A DNA stretch of 38,624 bases. It comes from Parabacteroides faecalis (GTDB lineage: Bacteria; Bacteroidota; Bacteroidia; Bacteroidales; Tannerellaceae). Below, one piece after another: positions 17,349-26,066 of this stretch. Made by a program: the position numbers and the translations under genes. Every line of letters starts with the position of its first letter. Within the stretch, counting starts at the first letter, position 1. Location: positions 1 through 38,624 of the forward strand of contig NZ_JAKZMM010000038.1 of the NCBI RefSeq assembly GCF_022809355.1, in the 5' to 3' direction. Below the pieces are notes generated by a model. The model was not told where the DNA came from. It made no database searches and saw only the letters and a list, made by a program, of their open reading frames with translations.

Positions 17349-17894
17349 TCATCCTTCTTCTTTACGGAAAATACTGAAGTTGACTGAGCCATACACCCGA
17401 TGCTGGTCGAAGTATGGAAGTTGTGAGAAATCATAGCTGGCTGGATGTTCCATGACAAAGATACCATCGGGGCGTAATAAGTCACGTTCAAAGATGCATG
17501 TTGGCACTTCAGGTAATTCTTTTAGCGCGTATGGAGGATCAGCAAATATGAAATCAAAGCTTTGTGGTGCAGCGGTATGAAGAAAACGGAATACATCACC
17601 GCGGATTAGATTGAGGCCGTTTGTTTTCAGTTCTTTTCCCACTTTGGCGATAAAAGATGCATGTGCATTATTCTTTTCGACAGAAGTAACCCGACGACAG
17701 CCTCTTGACAATAATTCAAACGAGATGCTTCCGGTTCCGGCAAACAGGTCAAGTGCTTCCAGATCTTCGAAGTCCATCAGATTTGACAGGACATTGAATA
17801 AATTTTCTTTGGCAAAGTCGGTTGTCGGACGAGCACTGAACGACGACGGAACGTCGAAACGGCGTTTGCCATATATTCCACTTATAATTCGCAT
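17349..17894 (-). CDS. rsmD: 16S rRNA (guanine966-N2)-methyltransferase
   Basis: 181 aa, the usual length. It methylates G966 of 16S rRNA using S-adenosylmethionine. Motifs: N-terminal MRIISGIYGKRRFDVP and RPTTDFAKENLFN, the SAM-binding loop LDLFAGTGSISFELLSRG, and catalytic DPPY in FIFADPPYAL. Its start overlaps the end of the upstream DUF3822 gene by 13 bp, so the two are translated together. The 3' end meets the repeat array between it and cls. Confidence 0.95.
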   Translation of the reverse strand: MRIISGIYGKRRFDVPSSFSARPTTDFAKENLFNVLSNLMDFEDLEALDLFAGTGSISFELLSRGCRRVTSVEKNNAHASFIAKVGKELKTNGLNLIRGDVFRFLHTAAPQSFDFIFADPPYALKELPEVPTCIFERDLLRPDGIFVMEHPASYDFSQLPYFDQHRVYGSVNFSIFRKEEG

Positions 17895-18709
17895 AACGAT
17901 AAAGCAATTAAATCAATTGGAGTACGAAGAATTTCCGTACCCATTAAATAAACTTCAGATGGATAATCAAGCATGTCAACGTGCTGGATATAGGCGGTTA
18001 ATGCCATTTTCAGTTCTTTGGTCTGTTGGGCTTCGCCTGAAAGATATAACAGGTCTTTCTGCACATCAAACTGCTGTTGTTTCCATATATATAAGGTATA
18101 GTAAAGGATTTCTTTGTATGCTGTTACCTGAAAATAGTTGGTGAACAGCAACTGTCCTTGTTTGTAACAGGCAATCGTCAGGCGATCAGTGCTCAGCGAG
18201 AGGAACATCACCTGGAATGCCATTGCCAGACTCCTTTGTTTCCAGAAGGTAAATACGGCACTTTGCGTATGTACGAAGACCGGGTTCACGAGTGATCGTG
18301 TGCAAAAGGTGTACACTTCAGGCATCATGCTGTAAAGGAGTACCTGGTTGTCTTCTTTCAAGGATTGATATAGTACCTGTCTTTCTGCAGCCGGTCCGAA
18401 TGTGAATGCGTATAATTCATCTGCCTTTTTCTCCAGGAAAAGTGAAAGAGGTACTAATGTATAATCTGAGTGAGCCTGAACGACATAAAAACGTTTGAAT
18501 GTACACGACAGAAAATCGTGTGCGAAGAAGAAATCTTCTACCTGCTTCAGGTACGAATCATGTGAATTCCATTTCTCTTCATGGATAAAGAAGCTACCTT
18601 TAATACGAGGATTGTATCCAGAAAAAGAAAGTCCATCCGGCATAAGCCGGATGGACACTATATAATTCTCAGATTCTTTCGATAATAACTCCGGAATTAA
18701 AACCGCCAT
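17882..18709 (-). CDS. DUF3822 family protein
   Basis: 275 aa, cytoplasmic, no signal peptide. The sequence matches the Bacteroidetes family DUF3822, usually found directly upstream of rsmD as here; it is thought to have an actin-like ATPase-type fold, but no function is established. Recognisable parts are the start LLSKESENYIVSIRLMPDGLSFSGY and the LFTNYFQVTAYKEILYYTLYIW segment. The end overlaps rsmD by 13 bp and the start lies 14 bp after the next gene upstream, so a three-gene minus-strand operon is likely. Confidence 0.85.
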   Translation of the reverse strand: MAVLIPELLSKESENYIVSIRLMPDGLSFSGYNPRIKGSFFIHEEKWNSHDSYLKQVEDFFFAHDFLSCTFKRFYVVQAHSDYTLVPLSLFLEKKADELYAFTFGPAAERQVLYQSLKEDNQVLLYSMMPEVYTFCTRSLVNPVFVHTQSAVFTFWKQRSLAMAFQVMFLSLSTDRLTIACYKQGQLLFTNYFQVTAYKEILYYTLYIWKQQQFDVQKDLLYLSGEAQQTKELKMALTAYIQHVDMLDYPSEVYLMGTEILRTPIDLIALSLCEL

Positions 18710-18723
18710 AAAAACATAACTGA

Positions 18724-19413
18724 TTATTCCCAGTTACCTGCATTGTTGTTGATTTCTTCCAAAGAACCAACACGCAATCCCGGATACTTGTTCTGTTTAA
18801 CAGCTTTGTCCTTCAAGTTGTATTCCAACTGAGGATCCATTCCGCGCAAATAAGAATCGAACGGAACTTCGCAAACGAATACTTTGATTTCGTAACCAGA
18901 ACCAGATTTCAAAGTAGCTGTATCCATGTGGAATTCAATCTTTTCACCCGGAACACCTGGAACGTAACGCATACCGTCTACGTCATAATCCTTACCCAGC
19001 AAAGTATCTTTCGCCAAAACCCAAGCAGTATCACGTTTGAAACCTTTCAAACCTTCTTTTTCTACTTCGCTCCAGTTACCAGTTTTCTTTGCTTTCTCAA
19101 TCAATGCAACAGCTTTCTTTTCAGTCATACCTTTTTCCAGCTGTTCATCTGTCAAGACACCTTCCTTTATGACAAGAGGCAATTTAGCTGTTTTCAGGAA
19201 TTTGCCCAAGTCATCGAAGTTCCCAGCATGTGTTTTATACACATTCTTATACTCGATCTGAGCTTTACGGATGTCGATCAATCTTGCGATAATTGCTTTG
19301 TCGCGTAACTCTTTTTCCGTGTTAAACTCGATCGGACCTGTGATACTCTTGTAACACATGTAAGCCAGCACTACTACTGCGGCTACCAATAAAATCTTCA
19401 ATGCAACTTTCAT
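18724..19413 (-). CDS. membrane-anchored protein of unknown function
   Basis: 229 aa. One N-terminal hydrophobic segment (KVALKILLVAAVVVLAYMCY) acts as a signal anchor; the rest is predicted periplasmic. The stretch after it (FNTEKELRDKAIIARLIDIRKAQIEYKNVYKTHAGNF, read in parts) is a long amphipathic helix that recalls type IV pilin-like proteins, but no prepilin cleavage motif is present. I do not recognise a named family. It is the first gene of the probable operon with DUF3822 and rsmD and is divergent from the helicase gene, with 91 bp between the starts. Confidence 0.75.
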   Translation of the reverse strand: MKVALKILLVAAVVVLAYMCYKSITGPIEFNTEKELRDKAIIARLIDIRKAQIEYKNVYKTHAGNFDDLGKFLKTAKLPLVIKEGVLTDEQLEKGMTEKKAVALIEKAKKTGNWSEVEKEGLKGFKRDTAWVLAKDTLLGKDYDVDGMRYVPGVPGEKIEFHMDTATLKSGSGYEIKVFVCEVPFDSYLRGMDPQLEYNLKDKAVKQNKYPGLRVGSLEEINNNAGNWE

Positions 19414-19504
19414 GGTTTATATAATTTTTGTATTTATTTCGTTCGGCAAATTTAAAAAAGAATATTTAATACACTACCTTTATCGCGAAAATTATTACGA
19501 TAAA

Positions 19505-20920
19505 ATGATAAATAGTTTCTTAAAAGGGCAAATTAGCCATAATTTCCCGTATAATCCGACCTCCGACCAGCGTGCCGCACTCGAAACGATTGCCGACTTT
19601 CTCCTCTCGACAGAACCGGATTCCCTGTTGCTCTTGAAAGGATATGCTGGAACAGGCAAGACCTCGTTGATAGGTGCTTTAGTGAAAACATTGAATGAGT
19701 TGAAACAAAAAACCATGTTGCTTGCACCTACTGGCCGCGCTGCCAAAGTATTCTCCAACTATGCCGGGCAGAAAGCTTATACCATTCATAAACGAATCTA
19801 CCGGCAAAAAGCATTCTCCAATGAGCCGGTCGGATTCCTTCCTGCACCAAATTTCTACAAAGATACAATTTTTATTGTAGATGAAGCATCTATGATAACA
19901 AATGATGGGGTAGATTCATATATTTTTGGATCTGGACGCCTTTTGGATGATTTGATTCACTTTGTTTATTCCGGAGAGAATTGCCGGATGATCCTGATGG
20001 GCGACGAAGCACAGCTTCCTCCGGTAATGCAGACCGAGAGTCCGGCTTTGAATCCGGATGTATTGCGAGGATATAATCTGGATGTCTCGACTGTTGTAAT
20101 GACACAGGTCGTCCGTCAGCAGGAAGATTCTGGTATTTTATTGAATGCAACTCGTTTGCGGGAAGCTTTACGGAATAACATGGTGGAAATATTTCCTAAA
20201 TTAAAATTGGATGGTTTTCAGGATTTCCGTCGGGTAAGCGGTGAGGATCTGATTGAAGAAATCGGTTCTGCTTATGGTCACTGGGGAATGGAAGAGACCA
20301 TGATCATTACGCGTTCGAATAAAAGAGCTGTTATATATAATAATGGTATAAGAAACCGGATCTTGTTCCGGGAAGAAGAATTGTCATCGGGCGACCGGCT
20401 GATGGTTTCGAAGAATAATTATTTTTGGACCAGTGGCATGAAAGAAATGGATTTTATTGCCAATGGTGAGATCGTGGAGGTGATCAGAGTACGGCGGACG
20501 TATGAAATGTATGGTTTCCGTTTTGCGGATGTCTTGGTTCGTTTTCAGGATTACGACTTGGAATTAGAAACAAAAATACTTTTGGATACGCTGCAAAGTG
20601 AAACGCCTGCCCTTTCTCGCGAAATGAACGATAAATTGTTTTATACGGTGTTGGAAGATTATGCGGATATTTCTACCAAAGCCGGAAAGATAAAAAAGAT
20701 GAAGGTTGATCCGCATTATAATGTGTTGCAAGTAAAGTATGCTTATGCCGTTACTTGTCATAAGGCACAAGGCGGACAATGGAAGTCGGTGTTTTTGGAT
20801 ATAGGGTACATAACAGAAGAAATGCTGGGAGAAGATTTTTATCGTTGGTTGTACACGGCTATAACGCGTGCTACGGAGCGTTTGTATTTGGTTAATTTGC
20901 CGGATGATTTTGTGGAATAG
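19505..20920 (+). CDS. RecD-like SF1 DNA helicase
   Basis: 471 aa from ATG 19505; the frame runs further upstream but reads through the divergent promoter region, so this start is preferred. Superfamily 1 motifs: Walker A GYAGTGKTS, Walker B IVDEAS, GDEAQLPPV (motif III), TQVVRQ (motif IV region), VTCHKAQGGQW and TAITRATERLYLV (motifs V-VI). It resembles the C-terminal helicase part of RecD/RecD2 without the long N-terminal domains, a short form common in Bacteroidetes. Likely role: ATP-driven unwinding in repair or replication. It is transcribed alone and followed by a 21-bp repeat array. Confidence 0.9.
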   Translation: MINSFLKGQISHNFPYNPTSDQRAALETIADFLLSTEPDSLLLLKGYAGTGKTSLIGALVKTLNELKQKTMLLAPTGRAAKVFSNYAGQKAYTIHKRIYRQKAFSNEPVGFLPAPNFYKDTIFIVDEASMITNDGVDSYIFGSGRLLDDLIHFVYSGENCRMILMGDEAQLPPVMQTESPALNPDVLRGYNLDVSTVVMTQVVRQQEDSGILLNATRLREALRNNMVEIFPKLKLDGFQDFRRVSGEDLIEEIGSAYGHWGMEETMIITRSNKRAVIYNNGIRNRILFREEELSSGDRLMVSKNNYFWTSGMKEMDFIANGEIVEVIRVRRTYEMYGFRFADVLVRFQDYDLELETKILLDTLQSETPALSREMNDKLFYTVLEDYADISTKAGKIKKMKVDPHYNVLQVKYAYAVTCHKAQGGQWKSVFLDIGYITEEMLGEDFYRWLYTAITRATERLYLVNLPDDFVE

Positions 20921-20957
20921 TAGTCTGTGAAATTTTCAGCTGTTATGATAAATTCTT

Positions 20958-21041
20958 TAGTTCACGGCGTGAACTACTTAATCTACGGCGTGAACTAAGT
21001 AATCCACGACGTGAACTAAGTAATCCGCGGCGTGGATTAAA
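20958..21041. repeat. four tandem 21-bp palindromic repeats
   Basis: The core CGTGAAC recurs at 20968, 20989 and 21010, with CGTGGAT at 21031, exactly 21 bp apart. Each unit is a near palindrome, best seen in unit 1 (AGTTCACGGCGTGAACT) and unit 4 (AATCC...GGATT), where both arms changed together. The array lies 37 bp after the helicase stop and could form alternative hairpins. The rest of the 300-bp gap (21042-21180) holds nothing I recognise. Confidence 0.8.
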
Positions 21042-21163
21042 GAATATCTCACCGGATTTGAAACAATAGAAAAGGGGCTCTGAAAGAAATATACATGGGT
21101 AAGGAAAGTAGTGGGCTTGCGGGAAAGAGAAATGTATAAGAAAAAAGATTTATTAGGGACTTC

Positions 21164-21197
21164 TTGTCTATTTATTCCGTGGAAATACATATTTTTG
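21164..21197 (+). promoter_or_regulatory. Bacteroidetes-type promoter
   Basis: The -7 box TATTTTTG (21190-21197) is preceded by TTG in CTTCTTGTC about 23 bp upstream. It lies 27 bp before ATG 21225 and drives the coiled-coil protein gene. Confidence 0.5.
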
Positions 21198-21224
21198 CGA
21201 TATTAATAGGTTTTGTTGAATAAA

Positions 21225-21980
21225 ATGGTATATAGGGAAAAATTAAATCAATTGCTTGCCGATGTACAGGAATTGGAAAGTCTGATCGGGAAGCTGTTGA
21301 CAGAAGAAGTTCCGGGTGTTCAATTGCTTTCGAAGTCTAGCAGTTGTGCTTATTCTATTTTAGAAGGTATAAAGGAAATTGAAAGCGAACAGATTCGTCA
21401 GATGAACGCCCGTTTGGTAGAGCGGCAAGATGAATTAAGCCATTTGTCAGTCCTCCTCGACCAATACCAGCGAATGGCAGAAGCTTGTAAAAAAGATATT
21501 CTGGCTACTAAACAGGAATTGGAAGCCTCAGAACCTGTGTTGGCTCAAAAAGATGCCGACCCGACAGCTGTTCTGCCGAATGAACCTGAGCCTCCTGTAG
21601 AAGAACCTGCAAAACAAGAAGTGGTTGAAACTCCTGCTTTGCCTGTTGAGGAAACACCCAAGGAAACTCCCGTCCGGAAAGAAGTTGATCCGGCTCCGGT
21701 TATTCCGGTAGCAGCCAAGGGAAATGTTTCACTGAACGACCTGCTGGAAAAAAAGAACCTGTCTGATTTTCGTAAAGCCTTTAGTTTGAATGACCGTTTT
21801 CGTTTCCGTCGGGATCTTTTCCATGGAAATGAAGAGCAGATGAACCAGGTGATAGCCGATCTGAATCAGATAGACTCGCTGGACGAAGCGCTTCGTTTCA
21901 TCGATACAAACTTGTCGTGGGACATGAACAATGAAACAGTGGCCGACTTCATTAAACTTTTAGAGAAAAGATATATCTAA
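21225..21980 (+). CDS. hypothetical coiled-coil protein
   Basis: 251 aa from ATG 21225; the longer frame begins with TTG at 21213. Three parts: an N-terminal coiled coil (about 1-110), a linker rich in Glu, Pro and Val (about 110-170; EPPVEEPAKQEVVETPALPV), and a compact C-terminal domain (SLNDLLEKKNLSDFRKAFSL and NDRFRFRRDLFHGNEEQ). The C-terminal domain is shared by many Bacteroidetes proteins of unknown function. There is no signal peptide, so it is cytoplasmic. The 119-bp gap to rsmI leaves the operon question open. Confidence 0.78.
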   Translation: MVYREKLNQLLADVQELESLIGKLLTEEVPGVQLLSKSSSCAYSILEGIKEIESEQIRQMNARLVERQDELSHLSVLLDQYQRMAEACKKDILATKQELEASEPVLAQKDADPTAVLPNEPEPPVEEPAKQEVVETPALPVEETPKETPVRKEVDPAPVIPVAAKGNVSLNDLLEKKNLSDFRKAFSLNDRFRFRRDLFHGNEEQMNQVIADLNQIDSLDEALRFIDTNLSWDMNNETVADFIKLLEKRYI

Positions 21981-22099
21981 CTAAATAAGTTGCTAGGTTT
22001 ATTCAGTTGTTGAGTTATTCGGCTTTCAAGAGATCTGTTTGAATAAGGAAAGGACAATAACTTGAAAACTGATAAACTGAAAAGCTCAAAAAGTAATAT

Positions 22100-22807
22100 A
22101 TGGCAAAATTGACAGTAGTTCCTACCCCGGTTGGTAATCTGGAAGATATGACATTCCGGGCAATCCGTGTATTAAAAGAAGCCGATTTGGTATTGGCAGA
22201 GGATACGCGGACCACAGGAATTTTGTTTAAGCACTTTGAAATACAGAATAAAATGCAGTCGCACCATAAGTTCAACGAACATAAAACGGTTGAACAATTG
22301 GCTGCCCGCATAAAGGCTGGAGAAAACATCGCTTTGGTATCAGATGCGGGTACGCCGGCTATTTCAGATCCCGGTTTTATGTTAGTGCGCGAATGTGTGC
22401 GTCAAGGAGTAGAAGTGGAATGTTTGCCGGGTGCAACTGCTTTTGTCCCTGCTTTGGTAGCCTCCGGTTTGCCGAATGAGAAATTCTGTTTTGAAGGTTT
22501 TCTTCCACAGAAGAAAGGCAGGCAGACACGCTTGATGGAACTGGCAGAAGAAGAACGGACGATTATTTTCTATGAGTCACCTTACCGATTGGTCAAAACA
22601 CTCATGCAGTTTGTTGAGTTTTTTGGAGCTGACCGGCAAGTGTCTGTCTCGAGAGAAATATCGAAAGTACATGAGGAAACGGTTCGTGGAACATTGGAAG
22701 AAGTCATTCAGCATTTTTCCGAACACGAGCCGAAAGGCGAGATTGTCATCGTATTAGCAGGCTTAAAACAAAATAAAAGAGACAAGAGAGCTGAAGAAAA
22801 TGTTTAA
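22100..22807 (+). CDS. rsmI: 16S rRNA (cytidine1402-2'-O)-methyltransferase
   Basis: 235 aa of the tetrapyrrole-methylase fold. It 2'-O-methylates C1402 in the ribosomal decoding centre using S-adenosylmethionine. Diagnostic motifs are all present: VVPTPVGNLEDMTFRAIRVL, AEDTRTTGILFKHF, VSDAGTPAISDPGF, LPGATAFVPALVASGLP and IFYESPYRLVKTL. It is slightly shorter than the E. coli protein at the C-terminus. The stop lies 19 bp before the ATG of the next lipoprotein gene, so it likely heads the rsmI to glycerophosphodiesterase run. Confidence 0.95.
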   Translation: MAKLTVVPTPVGNLEDMTFRAIRVLKEADLVLAEDTRTTGILFKHFEIQNKMQSHHKFNEHKTVEQLAARIKAGENIALVSDAGTPAISDPGFMLVRECVRQGVEVECLPGATAFVPALVASGLPNEKFCFEGFLPQKKGRQTRLMELAEEERTIIFYESPYRLVKTLMQFVEFFGADRQVSVSREISKVHEETVRGTLEEVIQHFSEHEPKGEIVIVLAGLKQNKRDKRAEENV

Positions 22808-22826
22808 CGAACTAAAAGAAAAAGCA

Positions 22827-23699
22827 ATGAAAAAGGTATTAGTAGCATGTGTTTGTACAGCAATGTTGGCCTCTTGTGGCCAGCAATCCGCAGAGTATAA
22901 GAAACTCAAAGCGGAGAATGATTCTCTTCGTATTGAAAATACAAAAGCTACCAGCGATTTGAATGAAATGCTGGAAACTTTAGACGATATTGAATTGGGC
23001 TTCCAATCTATTAAAGAAGCCGAAAATTACTTATCTGTACAGAAACAGGCTGGTGGAGAAATGACGCCGAGCCGCCGTGAACAGATTAAGCAAAATATGC
23101 AATTGGTGTCTGAAACCTTGAAGAAGAACAAAGAGCAAATCGAGAATTTGCAAAAGAAGTTGAACCAGAGCGGTAATAAAAATGCGACTTTGCAAAAGAT
23201 GGTAGATCGTTTGTCGAAGGAACTGAACGAAAAGACAGCACAGATCGTCGCTCTGCAGGAAGACTTGGCCAATAAGAATGTTCGTATTCAGGAATTAGAC
23301 AATATGGTGGCTTCTTTGAATGAAGATGTAGAGAATTTATCAACTACAACAGCTGCCCAGTCTGAAAAGATTGATGCGCAAGATAAGGAACTCAACAAAG
23401 CTTATTATTGCTTTGGTACTTCAAAAGAATTGAAGGCGCAGAATATTTTGAGTAAGAAAGGTCTTTTCTCAAAGACGAAAGTGCTGCAGGATGGTTTCAA
23501 TAAGGATTATTTCATTACCATTGATATCCGTGAAGTGACTGAGATTCCTCTTTTTGCTTCTAAAGCCAAGTTGCAGTCTAATCATCCGGATGGTTCTTAT
23601 GAATTTATTAAGGATGAAGATGGAAACATGACATTGAAAATTTCAGATCCGAAAACATTTTGGAGTCTGAGCAGATACTTGGTCATTGAAGTAGGATGA
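22827..23699 (+). CDS. coiled-coil lipoprotein of unknown function
   Basis: 290 aa from ATG 22827. An upstream in-frame ATG at 22800 overlaps rsmI but adds nine polar residues in front of the signal peptide, so it is rejected. The lipobox LASC gives Cys18. Residues about 25-200 form a long coiled coil with strong heptads (KKLKAENDSLRIENTK; LQKKLNQSGNKNATLQ). A small C-terminal domain (AYYCFGTSKELKAQNILSKKG to the end) is conserved in Bacteroidetes lipoproteins. Likely an inner- or outer-membrane-anchored periplasmic protein; role unknown. The stop overlaps the HAD gene start by 4 bp. Confidence 0.85.
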   Translation: MKKVLVACVCTAMLASCGQQSAEYKKLKAENDSLRIENTKATSDLNEMLETLDDIELGFQSIKEAENYLSVQKQAGGEMTPSRREQIKQNMQLVSETLKKNKEQIENLQKKLNQSGNKNATLQKMVDRLSKELNEKTAQIVALQEDLANKNVRIQELDNMVASLNEDVENLSTTTAAQSEKIDAQDKELNKAYYCFGTSKELKAQNILSKKGLFSKTKVLQDGFNKDYFITIDIREVTEIPLFASKAKLQSNHPDGSYEFIKDEDGNMTLKISDPKTFWSLSRYLVIEVG

Positions 23700-24391
23700 T
23701 GAAATATAAAAACCTGTTCATTGATTTGGACGATACGCTTTGGGATACGTATCACAATAACAAAGAATGCCTCAAAGAGCTTTATGCCGATTATAAAATG
23801 GATCGCCATTATGCCTCTTTTGAGGCATTCTTTGCTATTTATATGCCTCATAATGAAGAGTTGTGGGCTAAATATAGGAATGGAGAAATAGATCGGCAGA
23901 CTTTAATCATCGACCGTTTTCTTTATGTATTCCGGCCATTGGGTATTGAAGACTCGAAAGAAATACTTCGGATCAATAATGACTTTCTGCAGCGGACAAC
24001 CTTGCAGAAACGATTGGTGCCGGGAGCAATTGACTTGTTGGAGCATTTGCGCCCTTACTATCGGATGTTCATTCTGTCAAACGGTTTTCGGGAAGTTCAG
24101 GCCTTGAAACTGCAGAATTCCGGATTGGCTCCTTATTTTGACCGCATGATCTTGTCGGAAGATGCGGGGATTCAGAAGCCACATAAAGGAATCTTTGATT
24201 ATGCTTTGATAAATACGAATTCACGTCGGACTGAATCATTGATGATTGGCGATAGCTGGGATGCCGACATCGTAGGTGCTTATCAGTCGCGCATGGATCA
24301 AATTTGGTTTAATCCGAAAGATCATCCAGCCAAAGGCTTTGTTCCTACTTATACGGTGAAGAGATTAGACGAAATCAAAAACATTTTATAG
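23696..24391 (+). CDS. HAD-family hydrolase, YjjG-like nucleotidase
   Basis: 231 aa, cytoplasmic. HAD motifs: I FIDLDDTLWDT, II ILSNGF, III Lys in IQKPHKGIF, IV MIGDSWDADIVGA. The helical cap between motifs I and II and the overall length match YjjG, a 5'-nucleotidase acting on dUMP/dTMP and non-canonical pyrimidine nucleotides. Other small phosphorylated substrates cannot be excluded. It starts in the ATGA overlap with the coiled-coil lipoprotein gene and ends 3 bp before the GH16 gene. Confidence 0.88.
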   Translation: MMKYKNLFIDLDDTLWDTYHNNKECLKELYADYKMDRHYASFEAFFAIYMPHNEELWAKYRNGEIDRQTLIIDRFLYVFRPLGIEDSKEILRINNDFLQRTTLQKRLVPGAIDLLEHLRPYYRMFILSNGFREVQALKLQNSGLAPYFDRMILSEDAGIQKPHKGIFDYALINTNSRRTESLMIGDSWDADIVGAYQSRMDQIWFNPKDHPAKGFVPTYTVKRLDEIKNIL

Positions 24392-24394
24392 CGT

Positions 24395-25177
24395 ATGAAA
24401 AAACTAATTACTACTTGTGTATCAATGATGACCGGATTGGTACTCTTCATGAGTTGCCAGTCGGAAAAAACGGATTGGAAGCTGGTGTGGGAAGAGAACT
24501 TTGAACAGACGGATTCCTTTGATCCGGCTGTATGGAGTAAAATCCCGAGAGGAACATCCGATTGGGATCGGCATATGTCTGATTTTGATTCCTGTTATGC
24601 CATGCGTGATGGGAAACTGATTTTACGTGGTCTGGTAAATTATACCCAGAAAAATGATACATCTCCGGTGTTGACAGGCGGTGTGTATAGTAAAGGGAAA
24701 AAACTGTTTGAACATGGACGTCTGGAGATCAATGCTCGGTTGCATGGAGCCTGGGGAGCTTGGCCTGCTTTCTGGTTGTTGCCGGAAGATGAAAAATGGC
24801 CAGATGGTGGAGAGATTGATATTATGGAGCGATTGAATAATGATTCGATTGCTTATCAGACAGTACATTCTCACTATACATTTGTCCAAGGAATTAAGGA
24901 TAATCCGAAACAAGGTAGTACGGGAATGATTAATCGGGATGAATTCAATGTATATGCCGTTGAACTCTATCCGGATAGTCTTTGCTTCTTTATTAATGAT
25001 ACCCATACATTTACTTATCCACGCATTGAAACAGACAAAAAAGGACAGTTTCCATTCGATCGTCCTTACTATCTGTTGTTGGATATGCAACTCGGTGGTT
25101 CATGGGTAGGAGCTGTGTATAAGGAAGATTTACCAGTTGAAATGGAAATTGATTGGGTACGTTTTTATCAGAAATAA
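24395..25177 (+). CDS. GH16 beta-glucanase lipoprotein
   Basis: 260 aa. Lipoprotein signal ending LFMSC (Cys21), so it is probably attached to the outer membrane. The GH16 catalytic motif is intact: GGEIDIMERL with E140 as nucleophile, D142 and E145 as acid/base. The N-terminal WKLVWEENFEQTDSFDPAVW and AWPAFWLLPEDEKWPDGG regions match laminarinase/lichenase-type GH16 enzymes, which cut beta-1,3 or mixed beta-1,3/1,4-glucans. No carbohydrate-binding module or SusC/D pair is nearby, so the target glycan is uncertain. It is 27 bp before the glycerophosphodiesterase gene. Confidence 0.92.
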   Translation: MKKLITTCVSMMTGLVLFMSCQSEKTDWKLVWEENFEQTDSFDPAVWSKIPRGTSDWDRHMSDFDSCYAMRDGKLILRGLVNYTQKNDTSPVLTGGVYSKGKKLFEHGRLEINARLHGAWGAWPAFWLLPEDEKWPDGGEIDIMERLNNDSIAYQTVHSHYTFVQGIKDNPKQGSTGMINRDEFNVYAVELYPDSLCFFINDTHTFTYPRIETDKKGQFPFDRPYYLLLDMQLGGSWVGAVYKEDLPVEMEIDWVRFYQK

Positions 25178-25204
25178 GCTGTAAGACATTACATGTAACA
25201 AATT

Positions 25205-25963
25205 ATGAAAAAGTTATTCATTACTTGTGCGCTGGCTTTACTGGCAGGGCTTTCTTCGTTGTCGGCTCAGACCCGGTTGATTGCGCATCGTGGTTTTTGG
25301 GATCGGGAAGGATCGGCTCAGAATTCCATTGCTTCACTTGTAGCTTCACATGAAGTAAAGGCATATGGCTCGGAATTGGATGTAATTATTACTGCGGATG
25401 GAATTCCGGTGGTGCATCATGATGACGAAGTGCAGGGAATACGAATAGAAGATGCCTCTTATGAACAAATAAAGGATATTCAACTGAAGAATGGAGAAGT
25501 AATACCTACGTTTGAAAGCTATTTACAGAAGTTTATGACACTTTCGGATATGAAACTGATTGTGGAAATCAAACCTCACAAACGAATCGTCAACGAGGAT
25601 CGGGCCGTGAATGCAGTGGTGGCTTTAATCGAAAAGTACCAGTTGGAAAATCGGGTTGATTATATCTCGTTCAGTATGAATATCTGTAAAGAGCTGGTCG
25701 ATCGTGTTCCGTATGCTCCTGTTGCCTATTTGAATGGTGAAGTTTCGCCTGCTGATCTGAAACGCTTGGGAATGGATATGGATTATCATTATAAAGTATT
25801 TGAGAAAAACCCAACCTGGATTCAGGAAGCAAAAGACTTAGGAGTAAAAGTAAATGTATGGACAGTTAATGATCCTGCCTTGATGCAATCGTTGATGGAA
25901 CAGGGTATTGATTTCATAACAACCGATAAACCGTTGGAGTTTAACAAACTCAAAGCGGAATAA
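25205..25963 (+). CDS. glycerophosphodiester phosphodiesterase
   Basis: 252 aa, exported (MKKLFITCALALLAGLSSLSAQ). GDPD-family motifs: LIAHRGFWDREGSAQNS with the HRG catalytic His, ELDVIITADGIPVVHHDD, VEIKPH, and the closing VNVWTVNDP and GIDFITTDKP. It hydrolyses glycerophosphodiesters from phospholipids to glycerol-3-phosphate and an alcohol. The likely operon is rsmI through this gene, because spacings are short and a terminator follows directly. Confidence 0.92.
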   Translation: MKKLFITCALALLAGLSSLSAQTRLIAHRGFWDREGSAQNSIASLVASHEVKAYGSELDVIITADGIPVVHHDDEVQGIRIEDASYEQIKDIQLKNGEVIPTFESYLQKFMTLSDMKLIVEIKPHKRIVNEDRAVNAVVALIEKYQLENRVDYISFSMNICKELVDRVPYAPVAYLNGEVSPADLKRLGMDMDYHYKVFEKNPTWIQEAKDLGVKVNVWTVNDPALMQSLMEQGIDFITTDKPLEFNKLKAE

Positions 25964-25989
25964 AGTTGAATTTCCTTTTAGGTAGAATA

Positions 25990-26025
25990 AAAGGGCTGGC
26001 CTTGAATACAAAGCCAGTCCTTTTT
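25990..26025 (+). terminator. rho-independent terminator
   Basis: Stem AAGGGCTGGC (25991-26000) / GCCAGTCCTT (26012-26021), one G-T pair, followed by a T-run. It ends the plus-strand run and lies 47 bp before the 3' end of the converging amylase gene. Confidence 0.88.
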
Positions 26026-26066
26026 ACTTATATCAGCAAAGTCTGCTGTCAGATACCTGCAAACTC

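Noticed and set aside
25180-25200. TGTAAGA and TGTAACA words before the glycerophosphodiesterase gene, possible Pho box
   Set aside because: They are 14 bp apart rather than 11, there are only two, and no -7 box follows at the right distance.
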